64,000 nucleotides of DNA from Rhodococcus sp. SBT000017 (GTDB lineage Bacteria > Actinomycetota > Actinomycetes > Mycobacteriales > Mycobacteriaceae). The position numbers and the translations under genes are program-made. The notes under the pieces are model-generated. The model was given only the letters and a program-made list of their open reading frames with translations. It was not told the origin of the DNA and made no database searches. Positions 52,063-60,716 of this stretch are shown here, piece after piece (the first letter of the stretch is position 1; every line of letters starts with the position of its first letter). The stretch spans positions 1,860,001 to 1,924,000 of the forward strand of contig NZ_REFU01000001.1 in the NCBI RefSeq assembly GCF_003688915.1, given 5' to 3'.

Positions 52063-53580
52063 TCACGACAGCGCATGCCCCAGTTCGGCTGCCTGCGCCG
52101 TCAGCTGTTGCCCGTCCCTCGCCACCACAACCCGGTCACAGATCTGCTCGTAGTCCTCCATCGAACATGCGGCCTGCGCCCAGTAGCGGCGCGCTTCCGG
52201 GGTGATCCACGCGATTCGATGCACCTTGTTTCGAATCTTCTCCAGCGCATCGAGCCCCGACGGGCGGCCGTTGCACCGGCCGTCGCCGACGATGATCACC
52301 GCGGTGCGCTTGTTCAGCACCTCGGCATGCGAGTCCAGCAGATCGGCGAACGTGCTGCCGTAATCGCTACTGGCTTCGAGGTCCAGACGCGCATCCGCGA
52401 GCACCGCCGCCAGCGCGCCGTCCCCCGTACTGCCGAGCAGGGTGGTCGTCACGTCCACCGGTGCATCGACGAACCCCATCACCGTGCATCGATGTGCGCG
52501 CGCATGCATGGCTTGCGCCAGCCTCAAGGTGAACGCGGTGATGGGCCGTACCGACAGTGAGACGTCCGCAAGCACGAGGAGTCGGACCTTGTCCGGTACC
52601 GGTGTCTTCGTCACCAGACGAAACGGAATTCCATCGGTCCGCAGACTCGATCGCACGGTGCGCCTCATGTCCAACGGCCCTCGCGAGTGCTCACGCGGCC
52701 GCGGCCGGGGGGTGCCGCGCATGTGCCGCAGCACTTCGTGACTCGCGCGCTCGATCTCGGCGTGCCGGTCCATCGCCTGCGCCGCACCGTCGATCGGTAC
52801 CGGTGAGGACATCGTGCCGGTCAGCTCACCCAGCGCCGCGACGAAAGCCTCGACGGCATCGGTGATCCGGTCCAGCATCGCGGCACTCAGTGGACCGGAA
52901 TCACTCCCGTCGCCGTAGACGCTACTCGGATCGTAGGCATCGAACCACGCCAGGATGCTCGCCGGATCCTCCCATTTCAGCTGTCCCGCAACAGCTCCGC
53001 TGGTGCTCGACGCCAACTCCCCGGCCGCCGTCGACCCGGACCGCTCCAGGTCGACGGTGTAGGTGACACCCCGTCGACCCATGTCGCCGTCGGTGTCGAT
53101 CGACAGATCGTGGTCCTCGGACGAGAGACTGATGTCGTCGTCGTCCTTGTGCGGGTTGAAGCCCTTGTCCGCTTCCGGGGCGTCGAGCAGATCACCGATT
53201 TCGACCGCACGCTCGTTGTATTCGGCGTATTTGGCCGCTTCCTGGTCTGCGCCGACGTCCAGGTCCGTCGGCAATCCGCCTGCTACCTGCGCTCCCAGTG
53301 GCGAACGATGCTCGTCCGTAGCGCTCTCGACGGGTGCCCTGAACATCGACTCGAAGGCCAGATCGAAACCGTGCTGTTCGTGGTCGTACTTGGCGCACGT
53401 CGCACGCAAGGCCGCGCGCAACACCGCCAGGTCACGTGCCCCGAGAAGTCCGAGGACGCGTCGTACCTCGATGACCTCTGCCGGCGACGCCGCTACTCCG
53501 AAGTGCCTGAGCGTGCGCCCGAACACCGCAGCCAGCACATCGAGCACCACCGATGCCGAGAACGTTTGTGCCACGGTCAT
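52063..53580 (-). CDS. VWA-domain protein (CoxE-like), partner of MoxR ATPase
   Basis: The 505-residue cytosolic protein has an all-helical N-terminal half, an acidic middle (KDDDDISLSSEDHDLSIDTD) and a C-terminal von Willebrand A domain (LLVLADVSLSVRPI with the DxSxS metal-ion site, VIIVGDGRCN). VWA proteins of this type work with MoxR AAA+ ATPases to assemble or load metal/cofactor enzymes. Its start overlaps the moxR stop by 4 bases, and mno precedes them, so it likely helps mature or activate the methanol dehydrogenase. Confidence 0.85.
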   Translation of the reverse strand: MTVAQTFSASVVLDVLAAVFGRTLRHFGVAASPAEVIEVRRVLGLLGARDLAVLRAALRATCAKYDHEQHGFDLAFESMFRAPVESATDEHRSPLGAQVAGGLPTDLDVGADQEAAKYAEYNERAVEIGDLLDAPEADKGFNPHKDDDDISLSSEDHDLSIDTDGDMGRRGVTYTVDLERSGSTAAGELASSTSGAVAGQLKWEDPASILAWFDAYDPSSVYGDGSDSGPLSAAMLDRITDAVEAFVAALGELTGTMSSPVPIDGAAQAMDRHAEIERASHEVLRHMRGTPRPRPREHSRGPLDMRRTVRSSLRTDGIPFRLVTKTPVPDKVRLLVLADVSLSVRPITAFTLRLAQAMHARAHRCTVMGFVDAPVDVTTTLLGSTGDGALAAVLADARLDLEASSDYGSTFADLLDSHAEVLNKRTAVIIVGDGRCNGRPSGLDALEKIRNKVHRIAWITPEARRYWAQAACSMEDYEQICDRVVVARDGQQLTAQAAELGHALS

Positions 53581-54614
53581 CGTCGTATTCCGATGCCACC
53601 CTTGTCGCGTCCACCGTGCCCTCTGAAGGCCGACGCGGTCGTGTTGACGACCGTTCCGAGTGATGTTGCTGCAGAGGGTGTTTCTGCGACCGGTCCGGCC
53701 AGCGCGATCTTCATGTCCGACGAGTACTTCACCAGGGCCGCGAGCAGGTACTTGCGGGTGTCTTCGGTATGACCGAGGACCGAGGCGATACGAGCCGCAT
53801 CGATCACTTCCGAGATCGACGGGCTCTTGCGGAGCGGTAGCTCACGCAATTCCGTTGCCAGCTCCACGATCTCGGACACGATGTGCGCGGGCACCTCGGG
53901 GGCACGAGCAGTGACGATCTCGCGCTCACGCGCCGCGGTCGGATAATCGAGATGGAAATGCAGACAGCGACGTTTGAGGGCCGACGACAGCTCACGAGTG
54001 TCGTTGGAGGTCAGTATCACCCACGGATCGCTGCGCGCGGTGAACGTACCGACCTCGGGGATCGTCACCTGCTTCTCGGCAAGCACCTCGAGCAGCAAGG
54101 CCTCCATCGATTCCTCGGTGCGATCGACCTCGTCGACCAGGAGCACCACCGGCTCCTCGGAGAGCACCGATTCCAACAGGGGCCGCACGGCGAGGAAGGG
54201 CTCGGAGTAGAGGCCGAAGTCTCTGGCGGCGAGCATCTTCGAGGCGTCGTCGATGTCGGTGACGTGCTGGGTGAGTGCGCCGATGTGCTCGCGCAGCATC
54301 TGCACGTGCAGAAGTTGCTTGGCGTAGTCCCACTCGTAGAGGGCCCGATTGTCGTCGAGACCCTCGTAGCACTGCAGGCGCACCAGCTTGCGTCCGCTCG
54401 CCGCGGCCAGGGACTTCGCCAGCTCGGTCTTGCCCACGCCCGCGGGGCCTTCGAGCAGCAGTGGGCGATCGAGTGCTGTCGCCAGATGCACCACGGTGGC
54501 GAGATCGTCGTCCGCGATGTAGTCCTGCTCTCCGAGCGCGCGCTGCAGATCGGCGGCGTCGGTGAATCGAACGGTGCCGGTGTCGTCGCTACGCACTGTC
54601 GACAGCGAGGTCAT
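53577..54614 (-). CDS. moxR: MoxR-family AAA+ ATPase
   Basis: The 345-residue ATPase has Walker A LLLEGPAGVGKTELAKSLA, Walker B VVLLVDEVDRTEESMEALLLEVL, sensor 1 WVILTSNDTRELSSALKRRC and a C-terminal lid. The MoxR family acts as chaperones with VWA proteins; it is coupled to that gene. It lies 73 bases after mno, separated by a long hairpin, so it may be transcribed by readthrough or its own promoter. The ATG at 54614 is chosen over an upstream one lacking family support. Confidence 0.92.
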   Translation of the reverse strand: MTSLSTVRSDDTGTVRFTDAADLQRALGEQDYIADDDLATVVHLATALDRPLLLEGPAGVGKTELAKSLAAASGRKLVRLQCYEGLDDNRALYEWDYAKQLLHVQMLREHIGALTQHVTDIDDASKMLAARDFGLYSEPFLAVRPLLESVLSEEPVVLLVDEVDRTEESMEALLLEVLAEKQVTIPEVGTFTARSDPWVILTSNDTRELSSALKRRCLHFHLDYPTAAREREIVTARAPEVPAHIVSEIVELATELRELPLRKSPSISEVIDAARIASVLGHTEDTRKYLLAALVKYSSDMKIALAGPVAETPSAATSLGTVVNTTASAFRGHGGRDKGGIGIRR

Positions 54615-54633
54615 GTGCTTCCTTTCAGGCGGC

Positions 54634-54681
54634 GCAGTGGTGCGGTTGTGCGCCGCCCGGGGCACACAACCGCACCACTGC
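54634..54681. terminator. 17-bp hairpin after mno, copy 1 of a repeated element
   Basis: GCAGTGGTGCGGTTGTG (54634-54650) pairs perfectly with CACAACCGCACCACTGC (54665-54681). The loop is 14 bases and GC-rich. The same element occurs at 60667-60714 with one compensated base pair. Confidence 0.75.
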
Positions 54682-54687
54682 GAAGCA

Positions 54688-55959
54688 TCAGTAAGACTCG
54701 TTGATCGCGTGCGAGACGACGGGAATCATCGACTGGACGGTCACCTCACGGGGGTTGCCCGGGGTGCACCAGTCTTCCTGGATGTGCTCGGAGATCTTCA
54801 GAACCGACTTCTCGTCGCCCTTGATCACGTCGCCCTTGCCGGCGTACTTGCCGGTGTTCATCCGGTTCTTGTCGTACGTCGCCGAACGGATCGATCCGAA
54901 GTTGTCCGGAATTCCGACGTCCTTGGCGAGCCTGATGGCCGCCTCGACTGCCGCGTCGGCAGCCTGAACGGTGGTCATGTTCTTCGTGTCCACGCCCATG
55001 GCCACGGCGATCTCGGCGTAGCGCTCGTAACGCGAGGGCAGGTTGTACTCCCACACGCGCGGTAGAGCGATGGCGTTGTTGAGGCCGTGCGCGCTGTCGT
55101 AGAAGGCGCTGATCGCGTGCGAGATCGAGTGGATGACGCCGAGTCCACCGGAGTTGAAGGCCTGTGTGGCGATGTACTGGGCGTTCATCATGCCCTCGCG
55201 AGCCTTCAGGTTGCCCGGGTCGTACACAGCTTCACGAAGATGCTTGGAGACCAGCCCGATCGAGTAGATCGCATTGCCCAGCGACGGCGCGAAGTCCAGC
55301 CGCGAGACGTACGGCTCTGCGCCGTGGGCGAGGACGTCGAAGCCGCAGAACGCGGTCCACTGCTGGGGGCAGGTGTAGTAGAGCAGCGGGTCGTCCAGTG
55401 CCAGCGTCGGTGTCGACGCCTCGTCGAAGGCGAGCCACTTGTGCGGCTTCTCCATGTCCGAGGTGTCGGTGATGACGTAGGCCCAGGATGTCTCCGAACC
55501 CGTTCCGGCAGTGGTCGATACGGCGATGTGCGGCGGGTTCTGCTTGTTGGTCGACTTGGAGAATCCCTCGAACTCGTTGATGTTGCGGCCGTCGTGGGCG
55601 ACGACGACGCGGATGCCCTTGGCCGCATCGTGGCTCGAGCCACCACCGACGGAGATGACGCTGTCGCACTTCTCCTTCTGGTACAGCGCGGCACCGTCCA
55701 TGACGTTGTAGTCCTTGGGGTTGGACTCGACCTTGTCGTAGAGGACCACCTCGACGCCCTGGTACTCGATCTTGCCGATCAGTTCCTCGATGATGCCCGA
55801 TCCGCGCAGACCGGTCGTGACCAGCAGCGAGCGCTTGAATCCGAGTTCCTTGGCCTCGACACCGATCATGTCGTGGGCGCCGACTCCCAGCTTGGCGCGC
55901 GGCAGCGGGTGAAACTCCTTGATGGGGAATTCCCAGATCTGGTTGAGCTCGATGACCAT
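54688..55959 (-). CDS. mno: NDMA-dependent methanol dehydrogenase (mycofactocin-dependent)
   Basis: The 423-residue iron-type alcohol dehydrogenase begins MVIELNQIWEFPIKEFHPLPRAKLGVGAHDMIG and has SVGGGSSHDAAKG, STTAGTGSETSWAYVIT, FDVLAHGAEPYVSR and GVIHSISHAISAFYDSAHGLNNAIALP, the profile of actinobacterial nicotinoprotein methanol dehydrogenases (Mno/Mdo). These hold NAD(P) tightly and pass electrons to mycofactocin, or to the artificial acceptor NDMA. The protein oxidises methanol and other short alcohols to aldehydes. It heads the mno-moxR-VWA unit, with an operator-like palindrome 134 bases upstream. Confidence 0.95.
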   Translation of the reverse strand: MVIELNQIWEFPIKEFHPLPRAKLGVGAHDMIGVEAKELGFKRSLLVTTGLRGSGIIEELIGKIEYQGVEVVLYDKVESNPKDYNVMDGAALYQKEKCDSVISVGGGSSHDAAKGIRVVVAHDGRNINEFEGFSKSTNKQNPPHIAVSTTAGTGSETSWAYVITDTSDMEKPHKWLAFDEASTPTLALDDPLLYYTCPQQWTAFCGFDVLAHGAEPYVSRLDFAPSLGNAIYSIGLVSKHLREAVYDPGNLKAREGMMNAQYIATQAFNSGGLGVIHSISHAISAFYDSAHGLNNAIALPRVWEYNLPSRYERYAEIAVAMGVDTKNMTTVQAADAAVEAAIRLAKDVGIPDNFGSIRSATYDKNRMNTGKYAGKGDVIKGDEKSVLKISEHIQEDWCTPGNPREVTVQSMIPVVSHAINESY

Positions 55960-56092
55960 CGGTGTCTCCTCGGTGAGTGTGAGTACAAGACGCCTTCCTC
56001 TGTGATCGGCGTCTCACTGATGACCACACTCCCCTGCCCGATACCGCGTGGGAACACCTCGAGGCGGGAACCCTGCCAACGACTCGACCGAA

Positions 56093-56108
56093 CTACCCGA
56101 TCGGGTAG
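56093..56108. promoter_or_regulatory. 16-bp palindrome CTACCCGATCGGGTAG upstream of mno
   Basis: Perfect palindrome 134 bases before the mno ATG, identical to the core of the 52023-52042 site. Confidence 0.7.
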
Positions 56109-56156
56109 GAGTACTCGCTCACCCTCGGCAGAGGAGAACTCACAAGCTTTGGTGCA

Positions 56157-57389
56157 CTATCGATCTCGCCGCTGCGCCAGAGAGAATCCGAGAACCGAGA
56201 TCAGCGCGAGCGTGATGACGAACCCTCCGTACACTTGCACCGTCGTGCTCAGGCCGAGGCGATGCACGGCCAGCCCGGCGACCACGGCGGGCAGGCTGAA
56301 CGCGAGGTAGCTGATGACGAACGTCGTGGCGAACACCCCACCTCGCTCCGCTGCGGGGACCAGCGCGCCGAGCGTGCGCATCGAACCGAGGAATGTTGCT
56401 CCCCAGCCCGATCCGGCGATGACAGCCCCGACGAAGTACAGCACGATCGACTCGATCTGCACCGACGCCAGGGAGAGCGCGACACCTGCCGCCAACACCG
56501 TCGCCCCGATCATCATCACGGTGCGGGGAAACCCGTTGCGTACCACTGCAGCTGCCACCGCGCCCGAGGCGAACATCGCGAAAATCTCCAACCCGCCCAC
56601 TATGTGGTTGTCCACGTCGAACACCGTGCCGATGATCGACGGCCCGAGCGAGAGGTGAAACCCGCCGAGCGACCAGGTCGCGAACAGAGCGGGAGCGATG
56701 AGCAGGAACGGTGCCCGCACCGACGCGGGGATCGACATCCTCGGCAGCAGGGTCGAGGCGAGGTGACGTCGGGAATCGAAGCCACGCAGTGCCGAGGTCT
56801 CGGGGACGAACAGCAGTGCCACCGCGAGGATCAGTGCCGCGCCGATCAGCAACGCGAACACCAAGATGTCGGGCGCAGGAGCCAATTGGACCAGCAATCC
56901 GGCCCCGAGCGCGCCGCTTGCCAGGCCGAGAGAGGGCGCGACACTGTTGAGCAACGGTCCGGTGGACGCGTCGGGCTGCAGGTCGATGACGGCTGCGCTC
57001 AGCGCACCGGTGGCCGCACCCGCAGCAATTCCCTGCACGACGCGAGCCGCGAGGAGTACCGGGACGCTGTCGGCGACGATGAACAGCATCAAGCTGACGG
57101 CAAGGAGAATCAGTGAAGCGATCAGAATGGGTTTGCGCCCGATGTGGTCCGACAGACTACCTACGGTGAGCAACGTCGACAGCAACGCGACCGCATAGAC
57201 GGCAAAGATGACCGTGAGGGTGAGAGCGCTGAATCCCCAGGCCTGTTGGTACACCGGGTACAGCGGTGACGGTGCCGACGCGGACGCCATCAGAACCAGA
57301 AAGGCGACGCCGACGACCCAGAACGCGTACCGATGCGGCATGCGCACCGCCGTCCGTTCCACTGGAGTCCGAGTGCCCACGCCGACCAT
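56157..57389 (-). CDS. MFS transporter
   Basis: The 410-residue protein has about twelve membrane segments, the MFS motif GSLSDHIGRKPILIASLIL between helices 2 and 3, RVVQGIAAGAATGALSAAVID (helix 4 region) and a symmetric second half. It is likely a proton-driven exporter of a drug or metabolite. It is encoded alone on the minus strand between mno and the racemase-like gene. The substrate is unknown. Confidence 0.88.
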   Translation of the reverse strand: MVGVGTRTPVERTAVRMPHRYAFWVVGVAFLVLMASASAPSPLYPVYQQAWGFSALTLTVIFAVYAVALLSTLLTVGSLSDHIGRKPILIASLILLAVSLMLFIVADSVPVLLAARVVQGIAAGAATGALSAAVIDLQPDASTGPLLNSVAPSLGLASGALGAGLLVQLAPAPDILVFALLIGAALILAVALLFVPETSALRGFDSRRHLASTLLPRMSIPASVRAPFLLIAPALFATWSLGGFHLSLGPSIIGTVFDVDNHIVGGLEIFAMFASGAVAAAVVRNGFPRTVMMIGATVLAAGVALSLASVQIESIVLYFVGAVIAGSGWGATFLGSMRTLGALVPAAERGGVFATTFVISYLAFSLPAVVAGLAVHRLGLSTTVQVYGGFVITLALISVLGFSLAQRRDR

Positions 57390-57463
57390 GTGTTTCCCTT
57401 CACCGCAGTAACCGTTAGCTCAGTGAAAGACAACGCTCGGGAGCGCCCGGCATTCCCCGACGG

Positions 57464-58240
57464 TCAGTGTTGCTCGGCTCGTGCGTCGCCCCGCAGCAGT
57501 TTTCCTTCGCGGTACCGCTGCGCGCTCGCAGGCAAGTCGCCCTCGATTCCGCTCAACCACACCGAGACGCAGCCGGTGCCCGAACCGCTCGAACCGACTT
57601 CGTCGACGCGTCGCACCGTCTGGTTGGCCACCGCCTCGGCGCTGTCGAACATCGTGACGTCGCCCGGCAGCTGCGAAACGATCCGGTCCAACACCAGTGG
57701 GTAGTGCGTGCAACCCAGCACGATCGATTCGACGTCCGCGGGTGTCGCGGCCACGGCCGCGGTGATGGCGGCACCGATCCCCCGCTCGTCACCACGGTCG
57801 ATCGAATCCGCCAGACCGTGGCACGCCACACTCGTCACCGTTCGGTGCGAGGCGAACTGCTCGATCAAACGCCCCTGATAGGCGCTCGCGGTCGTGGCCG
57901 CCGTCGCCCAGATCGCTATCCGATCACTCACCGCTGCAGCGGGTTTGATCGCCGGAACGGTACCCACCACCGGAATCGTGTCACCGAGCGCGGCCCGAAC
58001 GTGACTCAGCGCCGTCACACTGGCGGTGTTGCAGGGAAGCACGACCACCTCGGCACCGAGTTCGACTGCATGCTGGGCGGTGCCGACCACTCGATCGACG
58101 ACCCACCCATCGGGTTTGGGTCCCCACGGAGCGTTGTCGGGGTCCATCATCAGCACCAGATCGAGCTCGGGGCGCGCTTGTCGCAGCCGCGCAGCCGTCG
58201 GGAGCATCCCGAGGCCCGAGTCGATCAGTGCGACGATCAT
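57464..58240 (-). CDS. glutamate racemase-like protein (Asp/Glu racemase family)
   Basis: The 258-residue protein has the two catalytic Cys motifs, VVLPCNTASVTAL and IVLGCTHYPLVLDR, and the N-terminal ALIDSGLGMLP strand of MurI-type racemases. Conventional MurI has DSGVGGL; the variation here and the location in a metB operon suggest a paralogue, not the essential cell-wall enzyme. It overlaps metB by 4 bases. Confidence 0.8.
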   Translation of the reverse strand: MIVALIDSGLGMLPTAARLRQARPELDLVLMMDPDNAPWGPKPDGWVVDRVVGTAQHAVELGAEVVVLPCNTASVTALSHVRAALGDTIPVVGTVPAIKPAAAVSDRIAIWATAATTASAYQGRLIEQFASHRTVTSVACHGLADSIDRGDERGIGAAITAAVAATPADVESIVLGCTHYPLVLDRIVSQLPGDVTMFDSAEAVANQTVRRVDEVGSSGSGTGCVSVWLSGIEGDLPASAQRYREGKLLRGDARAEQH

Positions 58241-59409
58241 GCCAGCGCTTGCTCGACGTCACCGACCAGATCGGCACCGTCCTCGATACCGACCGACAGA
58301 CGCACCAGATCGTCGGGCACCTCGAGCAACGAACCGGCCGTCGAGGCGTGGGTCATCGCACCGGGATGCTCGATCAACGATTCGACGCCGCCCAGAGACT
58401 CGGCGAGCGTGAAGATCTCGGTCTTCGCGCAGAAGTCCAGCGCAGCCTGCTTGCCACCGGCCAGACGAACGGAGACCATCCCGCCGAACCGTCGCATCTG
58501 CTTCGCGGCGACAGCATGAGACGGGTGAGATTCGAGTCCGGGGTAGATGACCTGTGAGATGGCCGGATGCCCGTCGAGGAATTCGACGATCTTCTCGGCG
58601 TTGTCGCTGTGTCGCTCCATCCGCAGCGCAAGAGTCTTGATGCCGCGCAAGGTCAGGAACGCGTCGAACGGTCCGGGAACGCCACCCGCGCCGTTCTGCA
58701 GGAACGCGAAGGCCGCGTCCAGTTCCTCGCTGTCGGTCACCAGAGCGCCGCCGACGACATCGGAGTGTCCGCCGATGTACTTGGTCGTCGAGTGCAGCAC
58801 CACGTCGGCACCGAGGCTCAGAGGCTGCTGCAGATACGGCGACGCGAAGGTGTTGTCGACGACGAGCTTGGCCCCACCCTCGTGCGCAATGCCCGACAAT
58901 GCCTCGATGTCTCCGACGTTGAGCAGTGGGTTGGTGGGCGTCTCGACCCAGACGAGCTTGGTGTTCGGACGCATCGCCGCGCGCACCTCGTCGACGTCCG
59001 ACACCGCAGCCACCGAGTACTCGATGCCCCACTGGGTGAAGACCTTGTCGATCAACCGGTACGTGCCGCCGTAGGCGTCGTTGGGGATGACGAGGTGATC
59101 ACCGGGACGCAGCGCCGAGCGCAACAGGCAGTCCGTGGCCGCCATGCCGGAGGAGAACGCGCGACCGTAGGTGCCGGACTCGATGGCCGCGAGATTGGCC
59201 TCGAGCGGCCGACGCGTCGGATTGCCGGTGCGCGCGTACTCGAATCCACTGCGCATGCCGCCGACGCCGTCCTGAGCGAAGGTGGAGCTGGCGTAGATCG
59301 GCACGTTCACCGCGCCGGTCAGCGGATCCGGCTCGTATCCGGCATGCACTGCCTTCGTGGAAAAGCCCTGCCAGGAGGTGTTGTCTGCCTTGCTGCGCTG
59401 CTCACTCAT
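58237..59409 (-). CDS. metB: cystathionine gamma-synthase
   Basis: The 390-residue PLP enzyme of the Cys/Met metabolism family has YARTGNPTRRPLEANLAAIE, FSSGMAATDCLLR, the PLP-binding Lys210 in LHSTTKYIGGHSD, and a C-terminal SLGGVESLIEHPGAMTHAS. It joins O-acyl-homoserine and cysteine to cystathionine; cystathionine gamma-lyase is a close alternative. It is near cbs (60717-62102), completing a transsulfuration pair. The ATG at 59409 starts the family's N terminus; a longer frame begins 20 codons upstream. Confidence 0.9.
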   Translation of the reverse strand: MSEQRSKADNTSWQGFSTKAVHAGYEPDPLTGAVNVPIYASSTFAQDGVGGMRSGFEYARTGNPTRRPLEANLAAIESGTYGRAFSSGMAATDCLLRSALRPGDHLVIPNDAYGGTYRLIDKVFTQWGIEYSVAAVSDVDEVRAAMRPNTKLVWVETPTNPLLNVGDIEALSGIAHEGGAKLVVDNTFASPYLQQPLSLGADVVLHSTTKYIGGHSDVVGGALVTDSEELDAAFAFLQNGAGGVPGPFDAFLTLRGIKTLALRMERHSDNAEKIVEFLDGHPAISQVIYPGLESHPSHAVAAKQMRRFGGMVSVRLAGGKQAALDFCAKTEIFTLAESLGGVESLIEHPGAMTHASTAGSLLEVPDDLVRLSVGIEDGADLVGDVEQALA

Positions 59410-59490
59410 GGCCTCCACCCTAATCGGCCTGCGTCGCCGCGCGGGGGCGTGGGTAACCTGCGAAGACAACCCCCAGCGGAAAGAGGCACC

Positions 59491-60663
59491 GTGGCCAACT
59501 CCCAGAGCGTCGACGAACTGTTCGCGATCGATTCACTCCTCGACGACGAGGAACGTCAGATCCGGGACACAGTCCGCAAGTTCGGTAACGAGCGCATTCG
59601 TCCGCACATCGCCGATTGGTTCGACGAGGGCACGGTGCCGGCGCGCGAGCTGGCCAAGGAGCTGGGCTCGCTGGGCCTGTTGGGCATGCACCTCGAGGGC
59701 TACGGCTGCGCCGGAACGTCCGCGACGGCGTACGGCCTGGCCTGCCTCGAGCTCGAAGCGATCGACTCCGGCATCCGATCGCTCGTCTCGGTGCAGGGCT
59801 CGCTCGCGATGTTCGCCATCTGGAAGTACGGCTCCGAGGAGCAGAAGCAGCAGTGGCTCCCGGGCATGGCCGAGGGATCGCTGATCGGCTGCTTCGGGCT
59901 CACCGAGGCCGATTACGGATCGAACCCCGGCGGCATGCTCACCCGTGCCAAGCGCGACGGTGACGACTGGATCCTCAACGGCAGCAAGATGTGGATCACC
60001 AACGGACCCGTCGCGGATGTCGCCGTCGTGTGGGCTCAGACCGACGACAAGATCCGCGGATTCGTCGTTCCCACCGATACACCGGGATTCACCGCCAACA
60101 CCGTGAAGAAGAAGCTGTCGCTGCGTGCCTCGATCACCGGCGAATTGGTGTTCGACGACGTCCGACTGCCTGCCGACGCGATGCTGCCCGAGGCCAGCGG
60201 TCTGCGCGGACCTCTGAGTTGCCTCAACGAGGCGCGCTTCGGCATCGTCTTCGGTGCGATGGGCGCGGCGCGGGACTGCATCGAATCGGCGATCGAGTAC
60301 TCGCAGACCCGCGCGGTGTTCGACAAGCCACTCGCCGGGTACCAGCTCACTCAGGCCAAGCTCGCGAACATGACCCTCGAGCTCGGCAAGGGTCAGCTGC
60401 TCGCACTGCATCTGGGCCGGCTCAAGGACAAGGGCGAACTGCCGGGCGAACGAGTGTCACTGGGCAAGCTCAACAACGTGCGCGAGGCCATCAAGATCGC
60501 TCGTGAATGCCGAACGATATTGGGGGCCAACGGAATCACGCTGGAATACCCGGTGCTCCGTCATGCCAACAACCTCGAATCCGTCCTCACCTACGAGGGC
60601 ACATCCGAGGTCCATCAACTCGTGATCGGCCAGGCACTGACCGGCACCAGCGCAGTGCGCTGA
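59491..60663 (+). CDS. acyl-CoA dehydrogenase, glutaryl-CoA dehydrogenase type
   Basis: The 390-residue flavoprotein has FGLTEADYGSNPGGMLTRA, WILNGSKMWITNGPVADVAVVWAQ and the catalytic Glu in the LTYEGTSEVHQLVIG motif, with the N-terminal LDDEERQIRDTVRKF helix of glutaryl-CoA dehydrogenases. It starts with GTG after an AAAGAGG ribosome-binding site. It oxidises glutaryl-CoA or a related acyl-CoA. It is divergent from metB (81-base gap) and convergent with cbs. Confidence 0.9.
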   Translation: MANSQSVDELFAIDSLLDDEERQIRDTVRKFGNERIRPHIADWFDEGTVPARELAKELGSLGLLGMHLEGYGCAGTSATAYGLACLELEAIDSGIRSLVSVQGSLAMFAIWKYGSEEQKQQWLPGMAEGSLIGCFGLTEADYGSNPGGMLTRAKRDGDDWILNGSKMWITNGPVADVAVVWAQTDDKIRGFVVPTDTPGFTANTVKKKLSLRASITGELVFDDVRLPADAMLPEASGLRGPLSCLNEARFGIVFGAMGAARDCIESAIEYSQTRAVFDKPLAGYQLTQAKLANMTLELGKGQLLALHLGRLKDKGELPGERVSLGKLNNVREAIKIARECRTILGANGITLEYPVLRHANNLESVLTYEGTSEVHQLVIGQALTGTSAVR

Positions 60664-60666
60664 CGC

Positions 60667-60714
60667 GCAGTGGTGCGGTTGAGTGCCCCCTGGGGCGCTC
60701 AACCGCACCACTGC
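60667..60714. terminator. hairpin between convergent genes, copy 2 of the repeated element
   Basis: GCAGTGGTGCGGTTGAG (60667-60683) pairs with CTCAACCGCACCACTGC (60698-60714). The inner GCCCC/GGGGC can extend the stem. Copy 1 (54634) has GTG/CAC where this has GAG/CTC, a compensatory pair. It terminates both converging genes. Confidence 0.78.
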
Positions 60715-60716
60715 CG

